Below, piece after piece: positions 24,597 through 32,687 of a stretch of 32,961 nt of DNA. The translations under genes and the position numbers were made by a program. Each line of letters begins with the position of its first letter. Within the stretch, counting starts at the first letter, position 1. The DNA comes from Candidatus Methanogaster sp. (lineage in GTDB: Archaea; Halobacteriota; Methanosarcinia; Methanosarcinales; Methanogasteraceae). The stretch lies in the NCBI GenBank assembly GCA_003194445.1, contig PQXF01000030.1, positions 1-32,961 of the forward strand, read 5' to 3'. The notes beneath the pieces are model-generated. The model made no database searches, was not told the origin of the DNA, and was given only the letters and a program-made list of their open reading frames with translations.

Positions 24597-25682
24597 ATGA
24601 ACCGAATACGTGCATGTCTCTATCTCTCGGTCTTTGTGATCATGGGACTCTCGGATGCGGTCGTGCCGATTCTCCCGGAGCTCTCTGATGAGATATTTGT
24701 GCAGAGTACGATCTTCTCCGCGTACTTTGCAGGCGCGCTCGTCTCGATGATCCCGTTCGGAATGCTTGCGGACCGGTACGGAAATGCGCGGTTTATCCTG
24801 CTCAGTATCGTTCTGACAATCACATCCGGGCTATTGATCTTCTTATCCACTTCCTCTCATGTCCTCGTGTCTGCGCGTTTTGTCGAAGGGTGCGCCTGCG
24901 GGGCTTTCTTTCCGGCAGCGTTCTCGATGCTCGTGAAATTTGAGAATCGAAGGCAGTGCCTCGGAGAGTTTACGTTTCTGATCAATGTCGGACTTGCTCT
25001 CGGTGTTGTAGCTGCTGCCGAACTTACGCACTATCATCTGAAATGTGGAATACTATCATTTGTCTTGCTCGCCATCCCCGCGCTGGTGCTTGCGATTTCA
25101 CTGAAACAGGACTCCGATGAGCCGGATATCCCTCATGCGCCGCAGAGGATCTCTGGGATATTTGCGATCCTTTCCGATGCGCGGTATCTACAGATATGGG
25201 TGATTGCATTCGTCTTGTTCGGTATGACAGGGGTTCTTGTTGCTTATTTCCCATCCTTCACAGATTTAACGCAGTCTCTAATGGGGCTTGCACTTTCCGG
25301 CGTTTATTTTGGAGCGATGGCAACCTCGCTCATCGGAGGTCGTGCGCGTACCACTGAACGCTGGCTGATCCGGGCAGGCGCGCTGATAACCGGGATCGGC
25401 ATCGTGGCGACCTTATGCCATCCGATCGGGCTTACCATCATGGGCGCAGGGTCCGGGTTTGCAATGGTCGGGCTTGTCGCAGGGGTTGCATCGCTCGGTT
25501 CTGATCATGGCATGGCGATGGGGGTCTTTAATACATGCACTTATGCTGGATTTGCCGCACTTCCGGTGTTTGCAGCAGGGATTCTCTGGTATGCGGATTA
25601 TGCCACACTTTTCGGAATCGCGGGAGTCGCTGTGGGGGCGCTCGCCCTATTTCCGTTGAATGCGCTTGCGGTGAAGCAGTGA
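24597..25682 (+). CDS. Major facilitator superfamily transporter
   Basis: A 361-aa membrane protein with about 10-11 hydrophobic helices. The MFS motif A between helices 2 and 3 is GMLADRYGNAR, and FVEGCACGAFFPAAFSMLV matches the helix 4 pattern. It is somewhat short for a 12-helix MFS (about 400 aa), so one helix may be missing or poorly hydrophobic. Substrate cannot be told; drug or small-metabolite export is typical. It follows the lipoprotein terminator, so it probably has its own promoter. Confidence 0.88.
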   Translation: MNRIRACLYLSVFVIMGLSDAVVPILPELSDEIFVQSTIFSAYFAGALVSMIPFGMLADRYGNARFILLSIVLTITSGLLIFLSTSSHVLVSARFVEGCACGAFFPAAFSMLVKFENRRQCLGEFTFLINVGLALGVVAAAELTHYHLKCGILSFVLLAIPALVLAISLKQDSDEPDIPHAPQRISGIFAILSDARYLQIWVIAFVLFGMTGVLVAYFPSFTDLTQSLMGLALSGVYFGAMATSLIGGRARTTERWLIRAGALITGIGIVATLCHPIGLTIMGAGSGFAMVGLVAGVASLGSDHGMAMGVFNTCTYAGFAALPVFAAGILWYADYATLFGIAGVAVGALALFPLNALAVKQ

Positions 25683-25750
25683 CCCCTTATCCCCTATTTG
25701 GATATTCGCGCGAAGTGGCATGGCGTGATAGCCGCGTGTTCGACACAAGG

Positions 25751-25759
25751 TTTATATAG
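25751..25759 (+). promoter_or_regulatory. TATA box before hairpin element 1
   Basis: TTTATATAG centred at 25755 lies 27 bases before the first base of the hairpin element at 25782. There is no protein gene in the right place for it to serve. Confidence 0.45.
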
Positions 25760-25781
25760 CATCACGTAGCAGTGATATACC

Positions 25782-25856
25782 ATGCGAGCGGGTTTCTAAA
25801 AACTATTTTTAACCACACTAACCCCCACTCCCCACTTCCCACACTCCCGCTCGCAT
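25782..25856 (+). repeat. Hairpin element copy 1 (candidate small RNA)
   Basis: A 75-bp unit bounded by perfect 11-base inverted arms, ATGCGAGCGGG and CCCGCTCGCAT. The arms extend imperfectly outward to GTGATA and TATCAC. The loop contains CTAAAAACTATTTTTAACC and a pyrimidine-rich, C-rich stretch on the + strand. It is a diverged copy of the unit at 26012. It lacks tRNA features (no T-loop) and C/D box motifs. It could be a small structured RNA or a miniature transposable repeat. Confidence 0.7.
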
Positions 25857-25980
25857 ATCCCTATCACAAGTTGTTCAGTTTTGACTATGACTGTAGTCTA
25901 ATGAGTGGTAGGTTTGTGTATGGTAATGCCGGATGTGAATATGTTAGTATTATATCAAATATCCTGTTGAACCGTAAGTT

Positions 25981-25992
25981 TTAAATAATATA
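25981..25992 (+). promoter_or_regulatory. TATA-like box before hairpin element 2
   Basis: TTAAATAATATA is centred about 26 bases before the second hairpin element, mirroring the arrangement at the first copy. Confidence 0.4.
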
Positions 25993-26011
25993 ACAACGCA
26001 ATATAACATAT

Positions 26012-26089
26012 ATGCGGGCGGGTCTCTAAAAAAACTCTTTTTTTTACCACACTACCCCCCCTAACCCAACCCCACACTCCCGCTCGCAT
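26012..26089 (+). repeat. Hairpin element copy 2 (candidate small RNA)
   Basis: A 78-bp unit with arms ATGCGGGCGGG and CCCGCTCGCAT (one G-T pair), which continue outward as an AT extension. The interior shares TCTAAAAA, ACTCTTTTTTTTACCACACTA and the C-rich stretch with copy 1. Arms and loop are conserved while the 155 bp between the two copies are unrelated, so the unit itself is what is repeated. Confidence 0.7.
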
Positions 26090-26345
26090 ATCTCTTTCTA
26101 CTTTATAGATCCCATGGCAGAAGACTCCGCTACTTGCAGCGGGATGAATGCCGCCGAGTGAGATCGGAGGTGCTACACGTTTCGGGATATCGAAGGCAAA
26201 TTGGGAACGAGCGTTGTTTCCAGCGATAATTACCTTGAAACTCCATAGAAAATTAAAAGGACGGAAGATATAAAAAAGAAATCGTTGGAGCGACCTACGA
26301 AACCGATCGCCTGTTCCAAATTGAGGGGGGTGATGGACGGGCGCC
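26090..26345. other. Intergenic stretch downstream of hifF-facing repeats
   Basis: No supported gene lies between the second hairpin element and hisF. A small hairpin CCGCTACTTGCAGCGG followed by GATGAATGCCGCC at about 26131-26160 resembles the right-end structure of IS200/IS605 elements, but no tnpB coding is found before it. A 167-codon minus-strand frame crosses this region and the hairpin element and looks non-coding. Confidence 0.35.
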
Positions 26346-27152
26346 TTATCCCATCCCTCGTCCTCGCAGATACTCCTTGATCTCATCCACAGTATATGTC
26401 TCGTAGTGGAATATGCTCGCTGCAAGACACGCATCAGCACCGCACACAAAAGCGTCATAGATGTGATCCATCGTGCCGACGCCGCCTGATGCGATCACCG
26501 GGATATCCACGGCTTCTGAGATTGCTTTTGTCACAGGAATGTCGTAGCCGTCCTTTGTCCCGTCCCGATCCTTGCTTGTTAGCAGTATCTCACCAGCGCC
26601 AAAGTCCTGCATCTCCTGCGCCCACTTGATGGCGTCGATTCCGGTCAGCTCTTTGCCGCCATATATTACAACATCATACCATGCGCTGCGGCCGTCTTCG
26701 AGCTCGACTGCCGTCATTCCATCGCCTTCCTCGAACCGACGCTTGCAGTCGATCGCAACGACGATTTTATCAGACCCAAACGCGCCTGCAACCTCCTTGA
26801 TCAGTTCCGGGTTCTTGACTGCTGCGGTGTTGATCCCGACCTTGTCTGCGCCTGCGCCAAGCACCCAATTGAAGTCTGAGAAGCTCGCAATTCCGCCGCC
26901 GACGCAGAACGGGATCGTGACAACGTCTGCGACCCTCCTGATCACGTCGGTCATCGTGGCTCTGTCATCGGTCGAGGCTGAGATATCCAGAAAGACCAGT
27001 TCATCGGCTTTCTGCTCTACGTACCGCCTGGCAAGTTCTACCGGGTCGCCCGCATATCGCAGGCTCTCAAACTCGATTCCCTTGACGACCACGGCTTTGC
27101 CGCTCTTGTCAAAGGTCGTATCGAGGCATGGGATTATTCGTTTCGTTGTCAT
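26346..27152 (-). CDS. hisF: Imidazole glycerol phosphate synthase subunit HisF
   Basis: A 268-aa cyclase subunit of IGP synthase, which takes PRFAR and ammonia from HisH to make imidazole glycerol phosphate and AICAR in histidine biosynthesis. It is a (beta/alpha)8 barrel. D11 in RIIPCLD and the aspartate in VVAIDCKRR (near 130) are the catalytic pair, and phosphate-binding loops are seen ([20 protein letters not shown]). The ATG at 27152 matches the family's [11 protein letters not shown] start and has AGGTG upstream; an in-frame GTG at 27161 is less likely. No other his gene is nearby, so the pathway is dispersed in this genome. Confidence 0.97.
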   Translation of the reverse strand: MTTKRIIPCLDTTFDKSGKAVVVKGIEFESLRYAGDPVELARRYVEQKADELVFLDISASTDDRATMTDVIRRVADVVTIPFCVGGGIASFSDFNWVLGAGADKVGINTAAVKNPELIKEVAGAFGSDKIVVAIDCKRRFEEGDGMTAVELEDGRSAWYDVVIYGGKELTGIDAIKWAQEMQDFGAGEILLTSKDRDGTKDGYDIPVTKAISEAVDIPVIASGGVGTMDHIYDAFVCGADACLAASIFHYETYTVDEIKEYLRGRGMG

Positions 27153-27915
27153 CTTGAACACCTGGGTTGTCTGTGATCTTTGATCTTTATTCTTGTTGCT
27201 TTTAGATATAGTTTTGGACTAAACGGAGCTGCCACATTCTGTGGTGCCGGATCGAAGTTCCCAGGTCTGCTGTTTTCTGTGTTATGAGCTGGTGATTCAT
27301 ACTTCTGTTTGATTTGCACGGGGAGAATACGGATGAAAATTATGTAATAATGCCCATGATCGACTGCTATACTCAGCAGACATTAGATGTCTGTCTGAAA
27401 TATCTGCAACCATACAGATATCGCGCTATCGAATCCATATAGCAATCTAAACTCGACAGACGCGCCTGAAAACACAATCATTTACCATCGTGGTTGTGAT
27501 ATATATCTTTTGACCGTTAAAGCGGGTGCGTTTCTCGTCTGTCAGGAGATCTTCCGGCAGATCATCATGGTTAATAATTCGAATAGTTTATTATCGACAA
27601 AGTTTACCAAAGAGGGATAAAATTGACAAAAAAAGCAATGAAAGTTTGCGAATGAATGATCAAAAGACCGGGAAATTTGCCAAAGTGGGATGTCACCCTA
27701 AAACCTGTGTTTGGGTAAGTTATTTATTGGGGATTTTCTAATTACGCGATTCGGGTAGCGGGTGATGGGGGGGGTGGATGATTATGATGACCATTGTCGG
27801 GCTATCTCTGATCGTGTGGATTATGCGGGGGACTTATGATTGGCGTCGCCACCCACTGATGTGGATTCTACCACGGACGTATATGCCCCGGACAAATAAC
27901 ACGAATCCGGAATCA
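27153..27915. other. Gene-poor stretch between hisF and the small ORF
   Basis: About 760 bases with only short frames on both strands (such as 27526-27741 and 27778-28011) that lack ribosome-binding sites and protein-like composition. Scattered AT-rich TATA-like sites (GATATATATC near 27498) and a small palindrome, CAGACAT-TAG-ATGTCTG around 27377-27393, are visible. I see no RNA gene, but a small RNA cannot be excluded. Confidence 0.4.
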
Positions 27916-28197
27916 TCATCGATTCTTTCGCATTCCCTCATCCCTCGTTCCCTGTTTCTTATCTCTCTCGGTCTTTCGTTCCAGAAACTCAACCGTTGTG
28001 CTGCTTTTTAGCTTCAACACCACCTCAAGTTCTGCTTTCACTGTAGCAGTCCTGCTTGATTCGGAAGCGGTCAGGACTGACATGACAGAAGCCTCGCCTG
28101 CACATATCTATACCAACGAGTCGATCACTCCATTGTCCGTCTCCGTACTGATCGTCGCATCTCTCGGAACAGGAATCGACCTATCCTTTTTATCCAT
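27916..28197 (-). CDS. Possible 93-codon gene interrupted by in-frame TAG
   Basis: The minus strand reads MDKKDRSIPVPRDATISTET and on to DSLV, then TAG at 28108-28110, then continues in the same frame: ICAGEASVMSVLTASESSRT, later VKAELEVVLKLKSSTTVEFL and a basic end, closing at TGA (27916). The downstream part has convincing protein composition: alternating hydrophobics, then a charged helix. Three readings are possible: a pseudogene with a nonsense mutation, an amber codon read as pyrrolysine, or a separate short gene starting after the TAG. TAG ends several other genes here (Sec61 beta, the DUF234 ATPase, TnpA), so general recoding is not expected. No known family is recognised. An AT-rich TATA-like tract lies just upstream. 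Confidence 0.35.
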
Positions 28198-28382
28198 AAT
28201 CACACTAAATATATATTTCGAAAATTCCAAACAAGTCAGAGATTATATGGACGCTGGGATCTTCCACGCAATCGTTGAACGGTTGGAGCAGATTCTCACA
28301 GTCTTCGAAAATATCAACCGATAAATACATGAAGCTATCTTAAATAAAACCCAAAATAATGTGAAAGCCGAATAAATAATTA

Positions 28383-28410
28383 AACAATAGTGGAATGATC
28401 CACTATTGTT
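28383..28410 (-). terminator. Perfect 12-bp inverted repeat at the end of the cohesin operon
   Basis: AACAATAGTGGA and its exact complement flank a four-base loop. The hairpin overlaps the stop codon of the 746-aa gene and is followed on the minus strand by an AT-rich tract with several Ts. It probably ends or stabilises the operon transcript. Confidence 0.6.
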
Positions 28411-30643
28411 GTCCTGCGCAGCAATGCAGTTTTTCGAATCCCTGCACCCCTACGCAATGCTTTGCCAGATACATCGCATCAGCCATTTCTATCGCACCAT
28501 CACAATTGACGTCTGATGCACATTCGTTTATCTGCTCAAACCCTGGCTCCTTGACACAATGTTTCATGAGATACATCGCATCATCCAGCAACACATTTCC
28601 ATCCCCATTCACATCCCCGCACAGGCAACTCACCGTGAAGATACCATCTTCAACGCCTGTCTGGATAGGATTGCATTGTGGCGTGGCATCCTTCAGCTCT
28701 TTTAGGTCAATACTCAGCGCGCTTGTATCCCCCGGACCTCCTTTCGCTTGCAGTGTAACTTCAGCAAGCATAACATCTCCGTTTAAGCCGCTTGATGCAA
28801 CCTGCATCGCACCGATCCTGACAACACCGGCAGCATTGTCGATGCTCGAGGTGACGAAATCAAAGTCACCATCCGCAACATCAACCACCCAGACAACCGA
28901 TGGGTCATAGTGTATGTCAATGCGGACGACACCGACATTTACAACATTATTGATCATGACCGGGGTAACATCATCATTGCCTCCGGCTGAAGCGATCGCG
29001 TCATCGATTGCGATTATTGTTGTAGTTACATTTACTGCTGCTGTTGTAAACGAGTATGCGCCATGCATCACATTCCCGGCTAAGTCGGATGCATCGATTG
29101 TCACATTCACCAGCTGATCATATGTAAAATCTGCTGGCGGGTCATAGATCAGTGTGTAATCAGCCGATGTGCCTGTAATATCCGGGGTTACAACCGCACC
29201 ATCTACAGTCATCACGATCGTGCTATTGTTCACTCCATCGCCATCATCCAGAACGTGAACTGTGATGCTCGTATCGATCGGGACACCAGTAGCATCCGGT
29301 GCCGGATCGTGGTATGTGGTGTATGGTGGGGCGGTGTCAGCCTCAACTGGTTCTACCGCGAACGTTCCGTTTATCGAAGGTATCGTCCCATGTTCCAGGC
29401 CCGTGCTCGAGACATCAATATTCGTCAAATTCATGTCGGTCTGTTGACCAGCTGTTCCGATAACGCTCACCCAAAGCACTGCAATGGTGCCAGTTGAACC
29501 GTTCTGCAAAGCAGCGGTCTGATCGCTGGTACTGAGCGTTACGCTTTCGTGATTGCCACCCGAACTAGCTGTCCACTTGGGTTGTTGTGTTATTGAGTCC
29601 AACGGCAACAAATCGCCATTGGTTACTGCCACGATATCAACCACACTGTGCATATAGTTAACATCGAACATGATAACCTGAAGCGGTCCGTTCGCCACAT
29701 TGGTGATGTTGACCGGAACCTGTACCGTTTGACCGTTCTCGCCTGTGTCGCTTGCCACACTAATGCTGTCTGCTGTAGGGTATGTAGCAGATGCCGATTC
29801 CGTTGTAAACGAATATTCGTCCATAGTCATCACATTCGGCGTCTCGTTCAGATCGGAAGCATCGATTGTCACATTCACCAGCTGATCATATGTAAAATCT
29901 GCTGGCGGGTCATAGATTAGTGTGTAATCAGCCGATGTGCCTGCAATATCCGGGGTTACAACCGCACCACCTACAGTCATCACGATCGTGCTATTGTTCA
30001 CTCCATCGCCATCATCCAGAACGTGAACTGTGATGCTCGTATCGATCGGGACACCAGTAGCATCCGGTGCCGGATCATGTCCTGATGTGTAGGGTGGGGT
30101 GATGTCTGCCACACCTGAACCTGCAACTGTGAACGTTCCGTTTATCGAAGGTATCGTCCCATGTTCCAGGCCCGTGCTCGAGACATCAATATTCGTCAAA
30201 TTCATGTCGGTCTGTTGACCAGCTGTTCCGATAACGCTCACCCAAAGCACTGCAATGGTGCCAGTTGAACCGTTCTGCAAAGCAGCGGTCTGATCGCTGG
30301 TACTGAGCGTTACGCTTTCGTGATTGCCACCCGAACTAGCTGTCCACTTGGGTTGTTGTGTTATTGAGTCCAACGGCAACAAATCGCCATTGGTTACTGC
30401 CACGATATCAACCACACTGTGCATATAGTTAACATCGAACATGATAACCTGAAGCGGTCCGTTCGCCACATTGGTGATGTTGACCGGAACCTGTACCGTT
30501 TGACCGTTCTCGCCTGTGTCGCTTGCCACACTAATGCTGTCTGCAGTCGGTTGCGATAGGGCAACCGAACTGAATACTACGATGGTGGTTAACATAATTA
30601 GAACTATGTTAACAATCGAAGATCGGTTTATCTTGTTAAACAT
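28403..30643 (-). CDS. Secreted scaffoldin-like protein: three cohesins, two Ig-like domains, dockerin
   Basis: A 746-aa secreted protein. The signal peptide (IVNIVLIMLTTIVVFSSVAL) ends near residue 31. Order after that: cohesin 1 (about 33-172), Ig-like Big_5/SbsA-type domain (about 178-285, TAPDATGVPIDTSITVHVLD style), cohesin 2 (about 289-428), Ig-like domain 2 (about 435-540), a diverged cohesin 3 (about 545-672), and a dockerin (673-746) with two calcium-loop repeats (GDVNGDGNVLLDDAMYLMKH; DVNCDGAIEMADAMYLAKH). The first two cohesin-Ig blocks are nearly identical in DNA. Cohesins bind dockerins, so the protein could both receive partners and dock onto another cohesin. No membrane anchor or sorting tail is seen. 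AGAGGTGAT precedes the ATG. Last gene of the operon. Confidence 0.85.
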   Translation of the reverse strand: MFNKINRSSIVNIVLIMLTTIVVFSSVALSQPTADSISVASDTGENGQTVQVPVNITNVANGPLQVIMFDVNYMHSVVDIVAVTNGDLLPLDSITQQPKWTASSGGNHESVTLSTSDQTAALQNGSTGTIAVLWVSVIGTAGQQTDMNLTNIDVSSTGLEHGTIPSINGTFTVAGSGVADITPPYTSGHDPAPDATGVPIDTSITVHVLDDGDGVNNSTIVMTVGGAVVTPDIAGTSADYTLIYDPPADFTYDQLVNVTIDASDLNETPNVMTMDEYSFTTESASATYPTADSISVASDTGENGQTVQVPVNITNVANGPLQVIMFDVNYMHSVVDIVAVTNGDLLPLDSITQQPKWTASSGGNHESVTLSTSDQTAALQNGSTGTIAVLWVSVIGTAGQQTDMNLTNIDVSSTGLEHGTIPSINGTFAVEPVEADTAPPYTTYHDPAPDATGVPIDTSITVHVLDDGDGVNNSTIVMTVDGAVVTPDITGTSADYTLIYDPPADFTYDQLVNVTIDASDLAGNVMHGAYSFTTAAVNVTTTIIAIDDAIASAGGNDDVTPVMINNVVNVGVVRIDIHYDPSVVWVVDVADGDFDFVTSSIDNAAGVVRIGAMQVASSGLNGDVMLAEVTLQAKGGPGDTSALSIDLKELKDATPQCNPIQTGVEDGIFTVSCLCGDVNGDGNVLLDDAMYLMKHCVKEPGFEQINECASDVNCDGAIEMADAMYLAKHCVGVQGFEKLHCCAGQQ
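29091..29777 (-). repeat. Internal duplication, copy 2 (cohesin-Ig block)
   Basis: This ~690-bp segment is almost identical to 29859-30545, offset by exactly 768 bp (256 codons). Only a short inter-domain stretch (around 29320-29360) and a few point changes differ. The diverged 80 bp between the copies belongs to the same 768-bp unit. Confidence 0.93.
29859..30545 (-). repeat. Internal duplication, copy 1 (cohesin-Ig block)
   Basis: N-terminal copy of the 768-bp tandem unit encoding one cohesin and most of one Ig-like domain. Near-identity at silent sites shows recent duplication or ongoing gene conversion. Confidence 0.93.
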
Positions 30644-30657
30644 CTGTAAATCACCTC

Positions 30658-31464
30658 TTATTCAAGTGTTATATCTCCGACGGATGCCTGCAGCATCATA
30701 GCCACATCTACTGCATCCGCATTCTGTCCATTGCCGTCCAAGTCATACTCCGAAGTGGCGGTGATATCCCCAACGGAAGCCTGTAACATCATAGCCACAT
30801 CTACTGCATCCGCTACTTGACCATTATGGTCTAAGTCGCCTTTTGCATATCCACCATCTTTCACAGTAAATGTGCCACTTACCGGTGTTACGGATATTGA
30901 CTCATAACCAGTCGTGGTTCCCCCCTCATTCGTAATGGGGGCACTCAGATTATATGCGGCAACCGTGCTCAGAGTCAATGGACTGGTATCGCCACCAGAC
31001 CCGATGACTTCAAACCTGACCGCCGCGATTGATCCTGTGCCATTGAAGCCATATCTACTGATGATGCCGATATTCACAACACCGTCCGTAGCAGTCGTGT
31101 CATTGGCAAGTGCGCCATAATCCCAGACAGTCTGATTGTCCGCCTCGCTGATGTAAGCATCTGTCCAGTTATCCGGATATGGTTTCATTATAGTAGCCTC
31201 ATTCATGACCAATACGCCTGCTGTTAAACTCCCATCAACAGTTCCAAGTGCGGTGAGCACGCTTGGATTGTATGTTACTGAGATATCCATAGCACCGACC
31301 AGTCCTGGCGCATCAGACACATTTATCGGTATATCCACAGTGGTGCCGTGGGTGCCATCCGTATCATTCACATACACGATCATTGCTCCTGCTGTAGGTA
31401 CAGCGCAAGCTAAAATCGATATCAATGTGATTGCTACCAGCCATACGGTTAAATCTCTTTTCAT
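30658..31464 (-). CDS. Secreted cohesin-dockerin protein, 268 aa
   Basis: A small secreted protein with one cohesin and one dockerin. From the ATG at 31464 it has a short basic start (MKRDLT), a hydrophobic signal segment (VWLVAITLISILACAVPTAG), then a cohesin-like domain at about 28-195 (TTVDIPINVSDAPGLVGAMD; ISVTYNPSVLT), then a dockerin whose two loops both read GDLDHNGQ/YDLDGNGQ plus ADAVDVAMMLQASVG. The frame is open to 31497, but AGGAGGT at 31475-31481 fixes the ATG at 31464. It lies 14 bp upstream of the 746-aa gene and 29 bp after the 397-aa gene. Having both partner modules, it could polymerise head-to-tail or act as an adaptor. Its dockerin DNA is a near copy of that in the upstream gene. 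Confidence 0.85.
   Translation of the reverse strand: MKRDLTVWLVAITLISILACAVPTAGAMIVYVNDTDGTHGTTVDIPINVSDAPGLVGAMDISVTYNPSVLTALGTVDGSLTAGVLVMNEATIMKPYPDNWTDAYISEADNQTVWDYGALANDTTATDGVVNIGIISRYGFNGTGSIAAVRFEVIGSGGDTSPLTLSTVAAYNLSAPITNEGGTTTGYESISVTPVSGTFTVKDGGYAKGDLDHNGQVADAVDVAMMLQASVGDITATSEYDLDGNGQNADAVDVAMMLQASVGDITLE
30666..30850 (-). repeat. Dockerin cassette, copy B
   Basis: About 185 bp encoding the dockerin of the 268-aa protein. It is about 98% identical to 31499-31683, offset 833 bp, with only a few base changes (for example GATATCC versus GATGCCC). Confidence 0.92.
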
Positions 31465-31474
31465 AATGTCTTGT

Positions 31475-31481
31475 ACCTCCT
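31475..31481 (-). promoter_or_regulatory. Shine-Dalgarno fixing the start at 31464
   Basis: On the minus strand AGGAGGT is followed ten bases later by the ATG at 31464. It excludes the upstream in-frame ATG at 31497, which overlaps the previous gene's end. Confidence 0.8.
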
Positions 31482-31493
31482 TTTTACCAAAGA

Positions 31494-32687
31494 TCAAAGT
31501 GTTATATCTCCGACGGATGCCTGCAGCATCATAGCCACATCTACTGCATCCGCATTCTGTCCATTGCCGTCCAAGTCATACTCCGAAGTGGCGGTGATGC
31601 CCCCAACGGAAGCCTGTAACATCATAGCCACATCTACTGCATCCGCTACTTGACCATTATGGTCTAAGTCGCCTTTTGCGTATGTCGTTGTCTCTATCTC
31701 CAACTCAATGCAAACACTCGTGTCATCATAGTTACCGAACACATCGCTCGCATTGATATACAGGTAGTACGTTCCAGGCGGAGTGTCCATAGAAGCGTTG
31801 GTATCCGTGGAGTATATATCCCCGCCGCTGGACTCCATCACCTGCACGGCTGATCCGCCGATTGCGGACAGATCCACAGTAACGAAATCGATGTCGCTGT
31901 CATCCACGACCGTCACACTCAGCTGAGATGTCTCAGCCCCGTCGGCAACGATCGATTCAGGGTCCGCATCCGGGTTCGAAATCGCTGGCGCTTCTACATC
32001 CTTTATCACCAGATCGATGCAAACACTCGTATTACAGTTCCCGAACACATCGCTCGCATTGACATACAAGCCGTATGCCCCGGGCGGAGTGCTCTCAGCA
32101 GCGGTCACCTCTACAGTGTGTATATCGGTACCTTCGATGTAAGTCATCTCCTGCGCTGCATCTCCGCCGATTGCGGACAGATCCACGGTAACGGTGCCAA
32201 CTGTGCACCTGCACCCATCGATGACTGTCACATTCAGTTGAGTCGTCTCGATCCCATCCGCAACGATCGATGAGGGGTTTGCGTTTGCGTTCGTGACTAC
32301 AGGAGCTTCATCGTCCACTGCGGTGAGATCAAGTTCTTGCATCGTTGGAGTGGGGCTTGCATGCCATACTGCAGTACCCGCGGTAGCGCCGCATACTGTG
32401 AAAGTTATCGTCTCGCCGTCATCCGATTCGTTACCTGTGACAGTTAACTTTTGGTAGCGCCCCTCGGTAGTAGTCACAACACGCCCACAAAGTTTTCCAT
32501 CGATGGAAGCGTTGATGGCGGTTCCGGAGGAAGCATTCGCGTCATTAAGGGTAACAGCCCCATAGAACATAATTGGTGCTTGTGGGACTTCATCCGCCGA
32601 TGCAATCGCTGCCATTCCGGACAGCGCCAGAAGGATCGAGAAAAGGGTTATCACCTTAACCAATCCCATCTTCATACTATCGTTCAT
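31494..32687 (-). CDS. Secreted protein with two Ig-like domains and a dockerin
   Basis: A 397-aa secreted protein, first of the cohesin-dockerin operon. The signal peptide (VKVITLFSILLALSGMAAIA) ends near residue 31. An N-terminal beta domain (about 34-125; FYGAVTLNDANASSGTAINA) resembles archaeal surface-protein modules. Then two related Ig-like repeats follow (about 128-230 and 232-330), each with NPSSIVADG/DPESIVADG, TVDLSAIGG and a PPG-Y-LYVNASDVFGN ending. The C-terminus is a dockerin (about 335-397) with two D-D/N calcium loops. There is no cohesin, so it should be a docked cargo: possibly a binding or structural subunit rather than an enzyme, as no catalytic domain is seen. AGGAGGT precedes the ATG. 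The dockerin DNA is nearly identical to that of the next gene. Confidence 0.85.
   Translation of the reverse strand: MNDSMKMGLVKVITLFSILLALSGMAAIASADEVPQAPIMFYGAVTLNDANASSGTAINASIDGKLCGRVVTTTEGRYQKLTVTGNESDDGETITFTVCGATAGTAVWHASPTPTMQELDLTAVDDEAPVVTNANANPSSIVADGIETTQLNVTVIDGCRCTVGTVTVDLSAIGGDAAQEMTYIEGTDIHTVEVTAAESTPPGAYGLYVNASDVFGNCNTSVCIDLVIKDVEAPAISNPDADPESIVADGAETSQLSVTVVDDSDIDFVTVDLSAIGGSAVQVMESSGGDIYSTDTNASMDTPPGTYYLYINASDVFGNYDDTSVCIELEIETTTYAKGDLDHNGQVADAVDVAMMLQASVGGITATSEYDLDGNGQNADAVDVAMMLQASVGDITL
31499..31683 (-). repeat. Dockerin cassette, copy A
   Basis: The 3' end of the 397-aa gene, duplicated in the following gene (30666-30850). The shared segment coincides with the dockerin domain, as expected if the module spread by recombination. 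Confidence 0.92.

Noticed and set aside
25782-26089. tRNA or C/D box RNA genes at the hairpin elements
   Set aside because: Length and paired ends are tRNA-like, but there is no T-loop, anticodon arm or C/D box.
25955-26458. 167-codon minus-strand frame across the hairpin element and hisF end
   Set aside because: It crosses the inverted repeat and overlaps hisF out of frame, has no ribosome-binding site and no protein-like pattern.
27998-28324. 108-codon plus-strand frame
   Set aside because: The opposite strand at the same place has the better coding pattern (possible amber-interrupted gene); this frame looks like its shadow.
28403-32687. A cellulosome for plant polysaccharide breakdown
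   Set aside because: No glycoside hydrolase, carbohydrate-binding module or esterase is encoded in the window.
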